Positions 8,933 through 20,066 of a stretch of 64,000 nt of DNA are shown one piece after another. The DNA lies in assembly GCA_016648135.1 (NCBI GenBank), contig JADDOH010023629.1, positions 1 through 64,000 on the forward strand, read 5' to 3'. Every line of letters begins with the position of its first letter. Within the stretch, counting starts at the first letter, position 1. The position numbers were made by a program, and so were the translations under genes. Source of the stretch: Agrypnia vestita (lineage: Eukaryota; Arthropoda; Insecta; Trichoptera; Phryganeidae). Below the pieces are notes generated by a model. That model was not told where the DNA came from. It did no database searches and saw nothing but the letters and a program-made list of their open reading frames with translations.

Positions 8933-10015
8933 TTTTTTTTGCATTACATACTACATTACATTTTTCGGGCTTCAGTCAAAATATTTGGTGCGATAAAAAT
9001 TCGATTTCATGAAATAATGTTTCTCTCATATTCTCTGATTTCTATATAATTTCAAAACATAAATCCCATCCTGGCGCGTATACATTACGAAAATATTATG
9101 AGATTTTTGACATGTCTTTGTTTTCAATCGTATGGGATCTGAAGTTTGTATCGTGTTTAATGAAAAGCGCTTACAAATTTATGTAATATGTTCATTTTTG
9201 AGGTTCGAAGTGACAATCATTTTCAAAACAACATTAATTAGCTCGTGTTATGACAGGACTCAAGAGCCTCTGAGGTGAGCTAATCCTATCAATGTTAAAA
9301 GACTGCCTTTGTTCGATTTTAGGTCGGTTTAGAATAGAAATACTACGTTTTGCAAAAATTCTACTGATACAATTTCCAAAAAATTTCAATTTTTATACAT
9401 TTTCCATCCATGAGACCTAGGAAAACCTTGTTACCAACTTAACATTTTTATTGTCATTCATGTCATTCTGATGCATAGCGAAACGGATATAGGTACATAT
9501 ACATATATATATATATATATGTATCGAACCCGATATACTTTGAAAACAATCAATGTGTTCTATAAAAGGTTTGATTGTTTTTTTATTTAATTTATGAATA
9601 GATTAAATCAATTACTTCTCTTGCACCAGAGAGCATTTTTTAAAATTTCATATATTTTTAATTGAAACACGTCAATTTCACGAGGCTTATTACAGCTTTT
9701 TGTTTCGATACCATCATTTTGATATAATTTTTGTAAATACCATTTCATTTTTCTCCTTTAAAATCGCGCCCGCTATAAACAAGTAGATAATAAGGCTGAA
9801 ATTATTAACATAAATCAATTGAAAATTATATTACAAATTATAGTTGGTGTAACTCCATATTGTTAGTCTACGTAATAATGATATCCTGGGTATAATAACA
9901 ATAAATTTTCTCTCTCAACTCCATTACCATACTACCATACGTATGCCTAGTAAATCTACATGTAAATTTAGATAGTTAAACGCATATATCTAGTGGTACC
10001 TACACATAAGACAAT
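8933..10015. other. AT-rich intergenic sequence with AT microsatellite
   Basis: Contains an (AT)n run at about 9498-9521. No ORF, RNA or repeat partner recognised over roughly 1 kb. Confidence 0.4.
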
Positions 10016-10262
10016 ATATGTGGTATAAAAGCAAAGGCAGCAATATCCAAAAAAAATTATAAATATTTTGAAAGCAGTCACCACCACCTAATTAAAAATG
10101 TACTGAATTCTAGATTTTATGTATCTGTCCCTTCAAAATCATGTTTCCTTTAAATTTATAGACATTGTTTCCCATTAAATCTCTAATTCGGTACATTATA
10201 AATTAGTAATCCTCGATGACTGCATAATTTTTTTTTGGATATTGCTTTTACACCCCACATAT
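10016..10262. mobile_element. Foldback MITE family B, copy 2
   Basis: Left TIR TGTGGTATAAAAGCAAAGGC then AGCAATATCC; right arm GGATATTGCTTTTACACCCC lacks part of the repeat (GCTGCCTTTGC partly deleted). Internal TTAGTAATCCTCGATGACTG and TTCTAGATTTTATGTATCTG match the 22.6 and 43.2 kb copies. ATAT flanks both ends and may be the target duplication. Confidence 0.87.
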
Positions 10263-10336
10263 CCACACATTATCTTTAGACACTGTTGCGTATTTTCATC
10301 ATTAGAACACATTTTTTTAATTTGTATTTATTTTAT

Positions 10337-10809
10337 ATATAGGGTCTAAGAGTCCACAATATATAGGGTGTAAAAGTCCACAATACTTTACACAATAAAA
10401 ATTTTAACTGTTGTAAAGGTAAATTATATTGAATATTAAAGATTTATTAACTTTTATACAAGTCAAATAAAATGATGAAACCTTACAAAAAATATTTTTC
10501 AAATTTCTGCAAGATTTTGATAATTTTATTAGTCTTAAATAAAATAAAATGATTAAAACTGATGTGATGAACATGTAAAACTAAAAGTTATGACTGATTG
10601 AAACGAATGAATTATTAATATTCGATACAAGTAACTTTAATGATAGTTAAACGTTTTATAGAAATTAAGTCAGATATATTGAAAAAAATACAAATTTTGA
10701 TATCGTTTATCTCCATAACTATCGATATTGCTTGAATAATTTAGATTCATAATTTAGGCAGGAATCTAAGTGTAGTTGTATTGTGAACTAGTTCTTTTAC
10801 ACTCTGTAT
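10337..10809. mobile_element. Long-hairpin element family E, copy 2
   Basis: The left end (TATAGGGTGTAAAAGTCCAC) and the right end (inverse TACAGAGTGTAAAAGAACTA) form terminal inverted repeats. The right half contains TTGAAACGAATGAAT, AATGATAGTTAAACGTTTTA and TTTATCTCCATAACTATCGA, shared with the 31.3 kb copy. The left terminal block appears twice (10337 and 10360). The TA at each edge suggests a Tc1/mariner-type target. Confidence 0.68.
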
Positions 10810-11178
10810 ATTCTGTAGTGACAACACTACAAAGCGTAAAAATACGATAACTTGTCTTTTTCGTAATCTACATATGAATTGTTGTTTTAAATGACATCGC
10901 AAAATTTTTCTGATTTACGTTTTGGAAAAATGAAATAAACATGATTCTCTATTCCCCATGAAAACTGTATAAAAATTAATTCACCCCTTCTCTGCGAACT
11001 GCCCTTAATATACATTTGTTAGTAAATAGTAGAATTTGTGATTCGATCGTAGTAACACGCTCGTTCAATTCCGTTCATAAATGTATCAATTCCCTATTTT
11101 AGAAAAAAATTAAGAACCAACGATAATAATTAACAATTCCTTTAATTTTATGAAACTTTAAAAATGCTTATTTTTTAA
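10810..11178. other. AT-rich intergenic sequence
   Basis: No feature recognised. Confidence 0.4.
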
Positions 11179-11366
11179 TTAAGGATAAATTATAGAAGTC
11201 TCACAGAGCTAATTTATATGTGAGAAAAGTGGTTGGAAGTCTCTTATACGTTAGCTCAGGGCTACAACCTGTGTGAGCTGACTTAAGTGATCATTCTACA
11301 CAATGCAACGATCACCAATTCCATCATAAAGACATTCACACATTATCAAATTTTTGAAAGTTCTAG
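11179..11366 (+). repeat. Dispersed repeat family A, copy 1
   Basis: TTATAGAAGTCTCACAGAG, GGAAGTCT, then CTGACTTAAGTGATCATTCT and ACACAATGCAACGATCACC, in the order seen at 13.7, 21.7, 22.4 and 63.2 kb. No ORF. It lacks clear pol III boxes, so it is a non-coding retroelement or DNA element of unknown class. Confidence 0.72.
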
Positions 11367-11429
11367 ATATATAGTATATATAGATATGATATATATATAT
11401 ATATATATATTATATATAGATATATATAG

Positions 11430-11470
<41 letters not shown>

Positions 11471-11502
11471 TATATATATATATATAGATATAATATATAT
11501 GT
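11367..11502. repeat. TA microsatellite
   Basis: About 130 bp dominated by alternating TA with GATA interruptions. The plus frame through it (Ile/Tyr only) is an artefact. Confidence 0.95.
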
Positions 11503-13039
11503 TCAAATCGAGAACCTTTAATATATTACTATGGTCTCTGCTAAAGACATCTGTAGATTTTTTTCATTAATTACCTTTTTTGTTCGCGCCCTCCTACAAA
11601 AATTATATTTCTTGAATTTTTTCTCCATTTTCACGCACTAACTTTGTGAGTACGATATTAATTGCACCTCATGTTATATTAACTGCCTCTCTCAAAACTG
11701 CAGTAGTGATAAGTAGTTATTTTAATTTTTACTATACTTACATACATTCTGATAATGGTTGATAAATCGTTGCGTCACCTAATGTGTTCGGATGCCGACA
11801 ATACAAGTCACAAGACACTGACAATAAAATTCCTCACCACAATTCAATATTTACGGCGCACACATAAATGCTTGTAATTTGTGCATATTGTACAGCAAGT
11901 GCAAATAATATATTTCCATATCATACTTCCGCAGTAGCACGCTGGTATAGGTCCGCAACACTTAATGAGGAAGTCAATGAAAAAATATATTTTATTAATA
12001 TTTAATTAATATTTTGAAAAATGCTACTCAACTTATATTTATCTCTAATACAATGTATCATATTCTTAATACAATTTTCTTTTTTATCACACAACCATAT
12101 TTGTTAAATATTAAGTCACCAATATTATAAGATTGTAACATTAATGTTTTGAATTATTATTTTCAATTTAAACGAAATGGCATATGCCTTTTAGGAATGA
12201 TAGATAATAGGATGAAAAAATATAGGAGTAACTTGGAGCTGCTTATAAAATTCGAATTCTGGACCTTGTTACCATAGTTGAGCACCCTATTTTTTCAAAT
12301 GTACAAGTCAAATAGGTACCTAATAATCCAAACAATATAATAATACCTATAATATAATTATACCTGATAATCCAAGCAAATTAATTACTTTTTTACGCAT
12401 TTTTTTCTTTTAACGCAGCCCGCTGTCGCGCTTCATGATTTATCGAGTACCTACAACCAATAGAATTTGTATAAATTAAGCTCCAAATTCTTCATTCTCA
12501 ATCGGCCATAGTACAATAGTCATCGGGTGGTCTGATTCAAGTTCGGGATAGTCATTGAATCACCAACTTTGAGTATTATCTGAAGAATTTAAACTTCCGA
12601 ATATGTGTCGTACTTGTGCCTGTTCTAGTTCCCCGAGACTTATCCGACACGTCACTGCTTGACAAGTGGCATAAGGGCTGCAAACAGGGGTGGGGATGTT
12701 TAATGAGGAGAGGGTGTTACCAGGGGGCGGTTAGTCACCCTCCGCTGAGCAATCTTCCTCCCCCAGGCTAATTTCACAACCTCCCTCGAGAATCTTCGAT
12801 GATATAGGGGGCCGTTTTTGATACAGTATTACGAACTTCTCAAATATCTCATTAGATGATTCTATTAGATATGGTACCACAAAACATCCGCTTGCATCTT
12901 CTGTGTGAATTCTGAAAGCTGGTTAAAATATATCCTAATTTCGTCAAACAGCTTCGTTACTATTCTAAAGAGAATTAAAATGAACAATTTAATTATAAAT
13001 TTAAGTTTTTTACGATTATTTACCTACTTTTATTTTTTA
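11503..13039. other. Intergenic sequence, no gene recognised
   Basis: AT-rich except for a GC-richer island at 12655-12800 (for example GGGGGCGGTTAGTCACCCTC). No repeat partner or supported ORF. Confidence 0.4.
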
Positions 13040-13650
13040 GCATGTGTTTTTTATACAATCTGAGAAGGGCTTCTTTCTCTGTAAGAAAGCCAACCTTTTA
13101 CTTCTTCTTCCTCACCATCTCTCCATTGCTCGATGTAAGCCTCTTCTAATGCTCTCTTCTTTGGGTTTTTCTTATGCCCATTCTGCGATAGGGATAATTC
13201 TGAGGCCGCCACCTGTGCGAGGCCAGCATCTTCCTCTTTTCATGTCTCATGGTCACCGCAGAACTCTGGGTGGCCATCTGTCTATTCCTTGTCTGGCAGC
13301 ATGACCTGCCCATTGCTATTTTAATTTAGCAATACGATCTACCACATCGATTACTTTGGTCCCCGCCTGATTTCCTAATTTCATATGCTATCTCTCAGAC
13401 TTACGCCTAGCAGTCTCTCCATAGACCGCTGTGTACATCTTAGTTTATGTATGGTCCTCGTAGTTATCGTGATAGTTTCCAGACCGTACCTAAGCAAGGG
13501 AGAATGCATGTTTCAAACACTTTTCGTTTTAAATTCGTGGGATTATCTTTATTTTTAAGGATATGCTTAAGTTTCCCAAAGACCACCCAACCTAGTCCAA
13601 TTCTCCTGGATATTTCTGCTATCTCATTTTCCTTCCCTAATTTGATCTAA
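13040..13650 (-). pseudogene. RTE-like endonuclease-reverse transcriptase LINE, C-terminal relic
   Basis: The minus strand encodes the conserved post-RT tail in shifting frames. AEISRRIGLGWVVFGKLKHI and LKRKVFETCILP (about 13530-13640) are in one frame. QRSMERLLGVSLRDSI (13380-13425), then DVVDRIAKLK and QWAGHAARQGIDRWPPRVLR (about 13265-13360), follow in other frames. The order 'RRI.LGW..FGKLK / LKRKVFE.CILP / QR.MER..LGV.LRD.I / RIAKLKW.WAGH.AR' is a signature of insect endonuclease-RT LINEs. Frameshifts and stops make it a dead copy. No endonuclease or RT core is present. Confidence 0.86.
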
Positions 13651-13675
13651 TGTCCAAGATATATAGGTATGTTTA

Positions 13676-13962
13676 TTCAAAATATATTATAGATGTCTCA
13701 TAGAGACGAAATTAAAAAATTTTATGGGAAACTAGGTATGGAAGTCTTTTTTTTGGGTGTTTATAGGGCTTACGATCTATCGTACGGCTGGCCTAAGTGA
13801 TCACCTTACAGGATGTAACGTTCACCATTTCCACCCATGATAGAATACCACATCTATCAATTTTTTTTGGAAGTTTTATGTATATTTAAGTTTTACAACC
13901 CGTTTCACATGTGTGTTGTAATTATCACAAGCGCCACTGGCGTCTATCTCTTACATGCTAAG
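13676..13962 (+). repeat. Dispersed repeat family A, longest copy
   Basis: Contains ATTATAGATGTCTCATAGAG, TATCGTACGGCTGGCCTAAG, TGATCACCTTACAGGATGTA, TTCCACCCATGATAGAATAC and a tail TTTTACAACCCGTTTCACAT...ATTATCACAAGCGCCACTGG. The tail is found in inverted orientation at 63.5-63.6 kb. It abuts the RTE tail at 13040-13650, so the two could be one LINE 3' end; this cannot be settled from one junction. Confidence 0.72.
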
Positions 13963-14138
13963 TGAGCATCCTGCTATTTTAGCTTTGTCCTTCAGCTATT
14001 TTCATGTAAAAATAAAAAACTGATTCTATTAGAAAATAATACTAATGACGATACTTTTTTATCTTTAATTATTTAGGGAATTGATTATTATCAATAATAC
14101 GAATATAATACCGATTTTACACCAAATCGTGTTGAATC
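13963..14138. other. AT-rich spacer
   Basis: No feature recognised. Confidence 0.3.
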
Positions 14139-14340
14139 TATACTAATATATAAAGAGGTAAAGTTTGTAAGTTTGGATGTAGGAGATAATCTCCGAAACT
14201 ACTCATCCGATTTTAAAAATTCTTTCACCAATATTTATAATTGATTTTTCAGGGTGGACTTAGGCTACATATTATCTCGTTAAAATAAAAGAGCTTTTTG
14301 TGATGACCTATTTTACAACTAAAGTCGACGAGCGATGTGC
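14139..14340 (+). mobile_element. Helitron-like 5' terminus
   Basis: Begins TCTATACTAATATATAAAGA and runs into AATCTCCGAAACTACTCATC then CGATTTTAAAAATTCTTTCA. This resembles the TC-starting, 'TCTATACTAATATTATAAAG ... ACTACTGG.CCGATTT' sequence I associate with 5' ends of non-autonomous Helitrons in insects (recalled, not searched). No 3' end could be paired with it here. Confidence 0.5.
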
Positions 14341-15423
14341 TGCCTTAACGGTAAGAGATATTTAAATATTTTCCATAGAAAAGTTGTAGAACTTAAAAAG
14401 TTCTATAAAATAGTCCGCGACGACATATATCTATACATGAAGGTTAATACACAAATTGCAAAAATATGACTAAAAGTTATTAAAAATCTACGCGGGCATG
14501 GCTAATTATTAATAAAATATTTCGTCGAAAAGAAAACGATAGAAGAAGGCCGTTCGAAATAGAGTTTTCGAAACATTTTATGGGATGTTTTCAGTTGGTT
14601 TGTAATAATACAGTGTTTCGTATTTCTTCACTCAATTTTGTATAGAAAACTTTTTTTATACTTAGGGTGTTAAATTTTGTTTTACTACTGGCTAAGAGAC
14701 ACCTGTATTAAGACATTATTCTGGGTGTTAAATACCTTTCTTTAGTTTTGTTTTATACTGTTTAATTTATTCTTGCTTCGCATTGCCTTTTCTTGTTTTG
14801 TTTAGTTATGTTAAGAAACCAACAAGGAAGAAATGGATATAATAGTTTGGTGAATTTTGTAAATTACTTTTTATTTAAAAATATAGGAACTGTTATTATT
14901 TTTAATTAGGTACATAAATTCAAAAAAATTTCGAAATTTCCTTGTTTTGGACAATCTCCACCCCACTCCTCACGCCGTCCTTTAGCCTTAAGTTTAGTAT
15001 TAGCAATATTACTGAAGATGATTTAGTTTCTAAAACCGTTATAAAAAATAAAAAAAAGGTTATAATCGTTATAAATAAAAAGTGAAAATAAACAAAGTTC
15101 ATTTTTTAACATGAATTTAGTCAATTTTTAGGCGTCTTCAGTCAAATCGATTATTTTTATCTTAATACATAAAATAAGTTGGAGATTATCTTAAATATAT
15201 GGTGACTTGGTTAAGAATCTGGGAATAATGCGAACCGCACGGTCTATTCAAATAACGCCCCAATCTAGGGCGAAAGCTAATAATAATGTTCCTTACAAAT
15301 TCCACACAAAAGTCGCCTTTGCAATCTTTGGTGCCTTTTCAAAAAATTATTTACTCTAAGTAATACGACATTGTCGCTTCTTTACGTTAAATAATTATGT
15401 ACAAAAATAATAAAATAAAATAA
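14341..15423. other. AT-rich intergenic sequence
   Basis: No supported gene. The plus strand is rich in T runs, and no repeat partner was found. Confidence 0.4.
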
Positions 15424-15542
15424 TCTGTGTGTAGTTTTCTGGGATATTCTGCCGTGTATATATGACCTCAGGGGTGACGATGGATCCCATTGCAGGGTCC
15501 ATCATCACGGCAGAGTATCCCAGAAAATTAACTACACACAGA
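15424..15542. mobile_element. Short hairpin MITE (119 bp)
   Basis: Arms CTGTGTGTAGTTTTCTGGGA plus TATTCTGCCGTG at the left, and CACGGCAGAGTATCCCAGAA plus AATTAACTACACACAG at the right, with inner pairing GATGGATCC / GGTCCATC. The right arm and following 40 bp (AGAAGATTCTGGATGGTCGT) recur at 59.41-59.47 kb next to a LINE tail. Confidence 0.75.
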
Positions 15543-17636
15543 AGATTCTGGATGGTCGTGAAAACCTGAGAACATTTTTATGGAACCTATATTTTGATTT
15601 TTATAATGACATGTTTAGCTCACTGTCACTGTCACACCTTCACTGCCAAAAATGCTGTTGATTGAAGTTTTTTAATAGTTATAATTTTTATATCCCTAAA
15701 GTATGAAAATAACGTGAATATATTATAATTATTAATTTTTATACTGTTTATAAAAATATTTATTTATCCAATTGGTTTAAAAAAATATCAGTTTTTCCGT
15801 CGAGATGTTAAAAAAATAATCCAAAACATACAATTATTATATTTTGTTTATAAAAATATACATGTATTTATAAAAAAATAATCTAGCTGACGTAAAGAGA
15901 TCATTTTATAAGGAATCTGAGAGAATCTTGGGATGAACTCGGAAGACTATCTAATTCTTATCAATGCCAGATGGAAGAAAGCTTGTATGGCGATTCAGAA
16001 GAACCTGGAAAAGGCAAATGAAGAAGGCGGAGAAATGTTGAACTACCAATGGCCGACCCGGCGCAGGTATAAAGATAAAGGTATAAAGAAGAAAAAGAAC
16101 AAGATGAAGAAATCATTCTGGTACCTATATAAATATAATCAAATAATGATAAACAAGAAGCGATAAAAATAGCGGCAGAATCTTAACACTTCACGTGAGA
16201 ACGCCCCTGTGTGGAGTGAAAAATATGTTTATTTAATTCTCATTGATAATATCCAATACGAAGAGAATTTTACTAACCAGATAACACAACGTACTTAGGC
16301 AGTACCTACGAGTTAGCCTGTAACATATGTAGATAGTAAATACTCATGAACATTTTTTTAAACTTTTTCTCGTTATCGTGTCTTTTTCGGTGTTGCCATT
16401 ATCCTCTTCGCGCGCCCACTAGTAGGTACCGTCGGGCCGGAGGGATTGGGGCCAAGTGTGTACGGGCACAATAAATACCTCCCGGCAACTGAGGACTTAA
16501 GATTTATTACCCCGTGTTCCGATTCATATATTCCTGATAGGGAGGGGTTAGGCACTAACAACCCGGTCGATGTGCGTAGCTACTTTCCTCTTTATTCTTT
16601 ATTCAGATGTTACAGGTGATTTAAATGTTGTCGACTAAAAATTATTATCCACTTCTGGCGTAAATGTAGATACATTTAACTTTATTTAACACAATCTAAA
16701 CAAACTAATAATTTTTTTAGTAGCTTGTTCACTTTATTTTATTTTATTGTTATTACGTGTGAAAAATATGAGAAATGTATATTTTATTTTTAAAAAATTG
16801 TCCTCTCATTAACGGTAGAAAGTTTCGTGGAAGGAAGAGTGTTTTAAAATGGTACATCCAATTTCAAAACATTATATTTCTCGATAACACGTTATATTCA
16901 CACCATAAGTTATAAATGGATCAATAAGTTATCATGTTTTAATCATTTTATAAATGCTCTACGTGCCATTTTACTGTACAGACAATATTAAGACAATAGT
17001 TGACAATAGTTACAAAAGCCTTTCGAAATCATCAAGATTAGTCGCTAATGGTGACACAAGAATGCGGTCTTTGACGTATCTTCACAAGAAACCAATTTCA
17101 AGAAAACCAAAACATCGATTGCTCTTTAGCATTGCAATGCCAAGGTGCCGTTGAAACGTAAAGTATACCACAGATTCACTGAACTACAGAACGCTAAAGG
17201 TTCTTGTATTGCGGGATCGCCATTTAGCGAATGTTTGATACTACAGGCTATTTGTGCATTATGAGAGGCATCTTGCGGCTGTAGTTTGAAACCCTATGCC
17301 CCATCTTTTCAAGTGGTAAAAGATTTGCTCATGAGCAGTTTGTGGTTGCAGAGATATAGCGATTTCAAATCGGATCCATCTTTTTTAAACACCGTATAAT
17401 ATATTTTAGTTTACTACAATTTAATTATGGAATGTGGTGTGTGTACACATACATAAATATACAAATACTCAATTTACATACACATGTTTAACAAAAATAA
17501 CATAATTTAATAACCAATCAACTAATTTATTATTAAATGCTTTTTTATTCATATTGATGACAACACTAAGAAAAATTAACGATATGGAATAATTTTACAA
17601 CGGACAAAAGTTATCCCAATTATAATAATTTCGTTG
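15543..17636. other. Intergenic sequence, no gene recognised
   Basis: A GC-richer island at 16395-16575 has an open minus frame (16373-16561, Pro/Ser/Gly-rich) but no recognisable domain. The Lys-rich plus frame at 15933-16166 is likewise unrecognised. The rest is AT-rich. Confidence 0.4.
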
Positions 17637-17712
17637 TCTGTCTGTCCGTCTGCCGTCTGTCCGTCCGTCTGTCTGTCCGTCCATCCGTCCGTCTGTCTGT
17701 CTGTCTGCCTGT
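17637..17712. repeat. GTCTGTCC-type microsatellite
   Basis: Imperfect (GTCTGTCCGTCC)n over about 75 bp. A similar GTCTGTCTGTCTG stretch sits inside the Helitron-like element at 62.06 kb, so this run probably also belongs to such an element ending at 17862. Confidence 0.85.
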
Positions 17713-17862
17713 GCCCGTAACTTCTTGTGACGTCCGTAACTTCTTTATAGTATTTTTTTACAATTTTTTTTTCAATTGTTTTTTAATAAAATAAATAAAT
17801 ATTTATTTCATGGGAACCTACATATAAAAGTACCGTCATTTTTGATGGGTTACAGCTAGTAT
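17713..17862 (+). mobile_element. Helitron-like 3' end
   Basis: The segment ends GTCATTTTTGATGGGTTACA then GCTAGT, followed by AT-rich flank. The same terminal string occurs on the minus strand at 30.8 kb (ATGATTTTTGATGGGTATAC, GGCTAGT) and, less closely, at 57.0 kb. CTAG before T is the expected Helitron 3' terminus. No matching 5' end was identified. Confidence 0.45.
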
Positions 17863-18684
17863 AAATATTTAAAACCGAAAACTTCCTTTCATTTTCCTAA
17901 ACAGCGATTTATACAGTGAAAATTTAATACATAAAATATAAAATCACGTAACAGCTTAATACTTTTTTTTTTGAAAACATAAAATATGTCCTTAAGTTTG
18001 CGAAAGAAAGTAATAATTTTCCACGGATAATAACACAAATAAGTTCATGAAAATAAGCCCATAAATGTATTAATTTTTAAGACTAAATCTCAGAAGGGGT
18101 GGTTTTTTTACAATATTATTGTTGGAGGCGATTTACAAGAAAGATGGGATTATAGAACTTATAACTTAGAATAAGCGGGTAGAAATTTAGGGTATATTTG
18201 TAATTTGAGAAGGAAACTATTTAAATACAATTAGGTAGTCATCAGAAGAGAAATTTTATCACCAATTACATTTACATTTTCACCAATTAAATCTAGTCGC
18301 GAGAGTAGCTCTTTCAGAAAGGGAAGTCGAATATGATATTTTCTATGTTTAAGGAGTCAATCAATCAATTCATCACGAATACATTGAGTCTCCGCAAAAC
18401 ACTAACGCTATTTCTTTCTCTTCATTGTACCTTTAATAATGAAGTAAAAATTAATTTATATTTCCTGTGCGTATCACGTTTTATACGTCTCACAGAAAAT
18501 GCTGCACAGAACATTCTAAAAGACCGTAAAACTCTAAAGGTTTTAAAATTTTACATATAAAATTGTTATTTTTTTGGATAACTTCTATAGACAACAGAAA
18601 TTAATGAAAATTCGTTGAAAACCGATAGATAAATAAAATATGATATAATACGATAAATATATGAAATATAAATTTTTTAGACCA
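17863..18684. other. AT-rich intergenic sequence
   Basis: The open plus frame at 18333-18560 shows no domain. No other feature recognised. Confidence 0.4.
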
Positions 18685-19147
18685 CTTATCACGCGACGTG
18701 GCTTCGGAAGCAAATGAAACACTTAAAAATATCTAAACTTTTATTCATTTACACAAAGTCACTGGACACGAATTTAATTTGCGCACGTTTCTTTAATTCA
18801 CGCTAATTGTCACTAAAACAAATATTCCTCACAGGTTCGCACTAAATTCACGTTACTATCGAGAATATTCCTTAGATACTTCTTCGCTGACCGATTATAA
18901 CTCGCTCTTTTGTCACTCTGGCTAGATTGATCTGACAAACGGTTTCGCCAATCTATGGCGGACTTGTCGCGCTGTCAAACTTCAAAACAATATTACTCCC
19001 CTGCGGCATCCGCTTCCTCCTTTTATATAAAACAAGTGGTTCTCTCGAATGTTCGAGGACTTGCTTTCCATTTCCAGTATTCTCTCGACCCTTCCAGTGT
19101 TTACGAGAGTGCCCCAGATGATTCCAGAGTGCACTCGTTACAGCATA
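18685..19147 (-). repeat. Solo LTR family F
   Basis: Left edge TATCACGCGACGTGGC, then CAAATGAAACACTTAAA, ACACAAAGTCACTGGACACG, TTCACAGGTTCGCACTAA-like sequence and TATCGAGAATATTCC. The right edge CACTCGTTACAGCATATTAA reads, on the sense strand, as a TGTAACGAG start. The central GC-richer part (18950-19130) is likely U3. No flanking target duplication was recognised. Confidence 0.75.
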
Positions 19148-19674
19148 TTAAACGAATACTCTTACAACATCCGTAGAGAAAGTAGTGACCCTAATATTAC
19201 TGCCAAAAGTGTGCCAATATGAGTCATTCTGGTTACAATTTATATCACTTCCAATCTACTGCCGTCTTGGTACCAACTCATTTAAATCAATACGTGAATT
19301 GGATAAATAAAAAAATTCTAAAAATTCTGAGACTCCTGCATTATGTAATGGACCAACTCCAGCTTGTATGCACTTCCCCTCCGAAGAGTAAGCAAATGTT
19401 TGCACAAGGAAGGTCCGGGCCTACAAATGGCATTTATTTGAGAAGTTTAGGGTGATGAATTTGATGACTGTGCTAAAAGATCAAAGAAGAAATTTAAGGA
19501 AATAAATTTTTGTAACCGTATAAATGTGCATGACTGTTTGTTATAATTACATTTAAATTATTCATTAAGTTTTAAACAATATTTGTTTTTAATTAAGATA
19601 AATTATAGAAGTGTCACTTCACTGTGGTGATACACAACATTATTTGAACAATCAAGTTCTCACTTTAACAACCC
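19148..19674. other. Intergenic sequence
   Basis: No supported gene. The plus frame at 19219-19455 has no domain. A fragment of family A (AAGATAAATTATAGAAGTGTC) lies at 19596. Confidence 0.35.
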
Positions 19675-19865
19675 AACTATTTTCGTTCCACATGTGGAAA
19701 TAAAAACAATTGGTTTTTTTATGTTCTACCTTTTTAATCTTCTGAGATACGTTTCACCTTATGAGGGCATTATCAATCCGTCTCAGAAAATTAAAAAGGT
19801 AGAACTTAAAAAAAAAAAAATTCCATATGTGTGATTATGGAGTTCTACAAACTTACCTCTGAAAC
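19675..19865 (+). repeat. Dispersed hairpin repeat family D, copy 1
   Basis: Arms ATGTTCTACCTTTTTAAT and ATTAAAAAGGTAGAACTT enclose a short loop with AATCTTCTGAGATACG / CCGTCTCAGAAAA. The outer sequence ATGTGGAAATAAAAACAATT pairs partly with ATTCCATATGTGTGAT, and the unit ends ATTATGGAGTTCTACAAA. That end and the AATAAA-like start recur at 58.7-58.9 kb. Confidence 0.6.
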
Positions 19866-19993
19866 AATATTTTTTTTTAAAACCTACCGTATCAAAAAAA
19901 AAGTGGATTGCTCTATGGACAAAAATAAAAATTAATCAATTAATAAAAATAAGAACTACATATAAGGTCGATATATTCACGGAAACATAGAGG

Positions 19994-20066
19994 GTTGCTA
20001 TAGCTTAGTGGTCAGAGCACCGGCCCCGGAAAGGAGGTGACCTGGGTTCGAATCCCAGTAGTAACC
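19994..20066 (+). tRNA. tRNA-like gene or tRNA pseudogene / SINE head
   Basis: A good acceptor stem (GTTGCTA / TAGTAAC, extendable by G-C pairs), D arm (GCTT...GAGC, A box TAGCTTAGTGG) and T arm (CTGGG TTCGAAT CCCAG, B box GGTTCGAATCC) are present. The anticodon arm does not close: the 23 nt between GAGC and CTGGG (ACCGGCCCCGGAAAGG...) give at most three scattered pairs and no U33. So this is either a decayed tRNA or the head of a SINE. The pol III promoter looks intact and the anticodon cannot be assigned. Confidence 0.6.

Noticed and set aside
11287..11487. Open frame rich in Ile and Tyr
   Set aside because: Translation of a TA microsatellite.
16373..16561. Minus frame of 62 codons in a GC-richer island
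   Set aside because: Pro/Ser/Gly-rich with no recognisable domain; no start context or partner exon could be supported.
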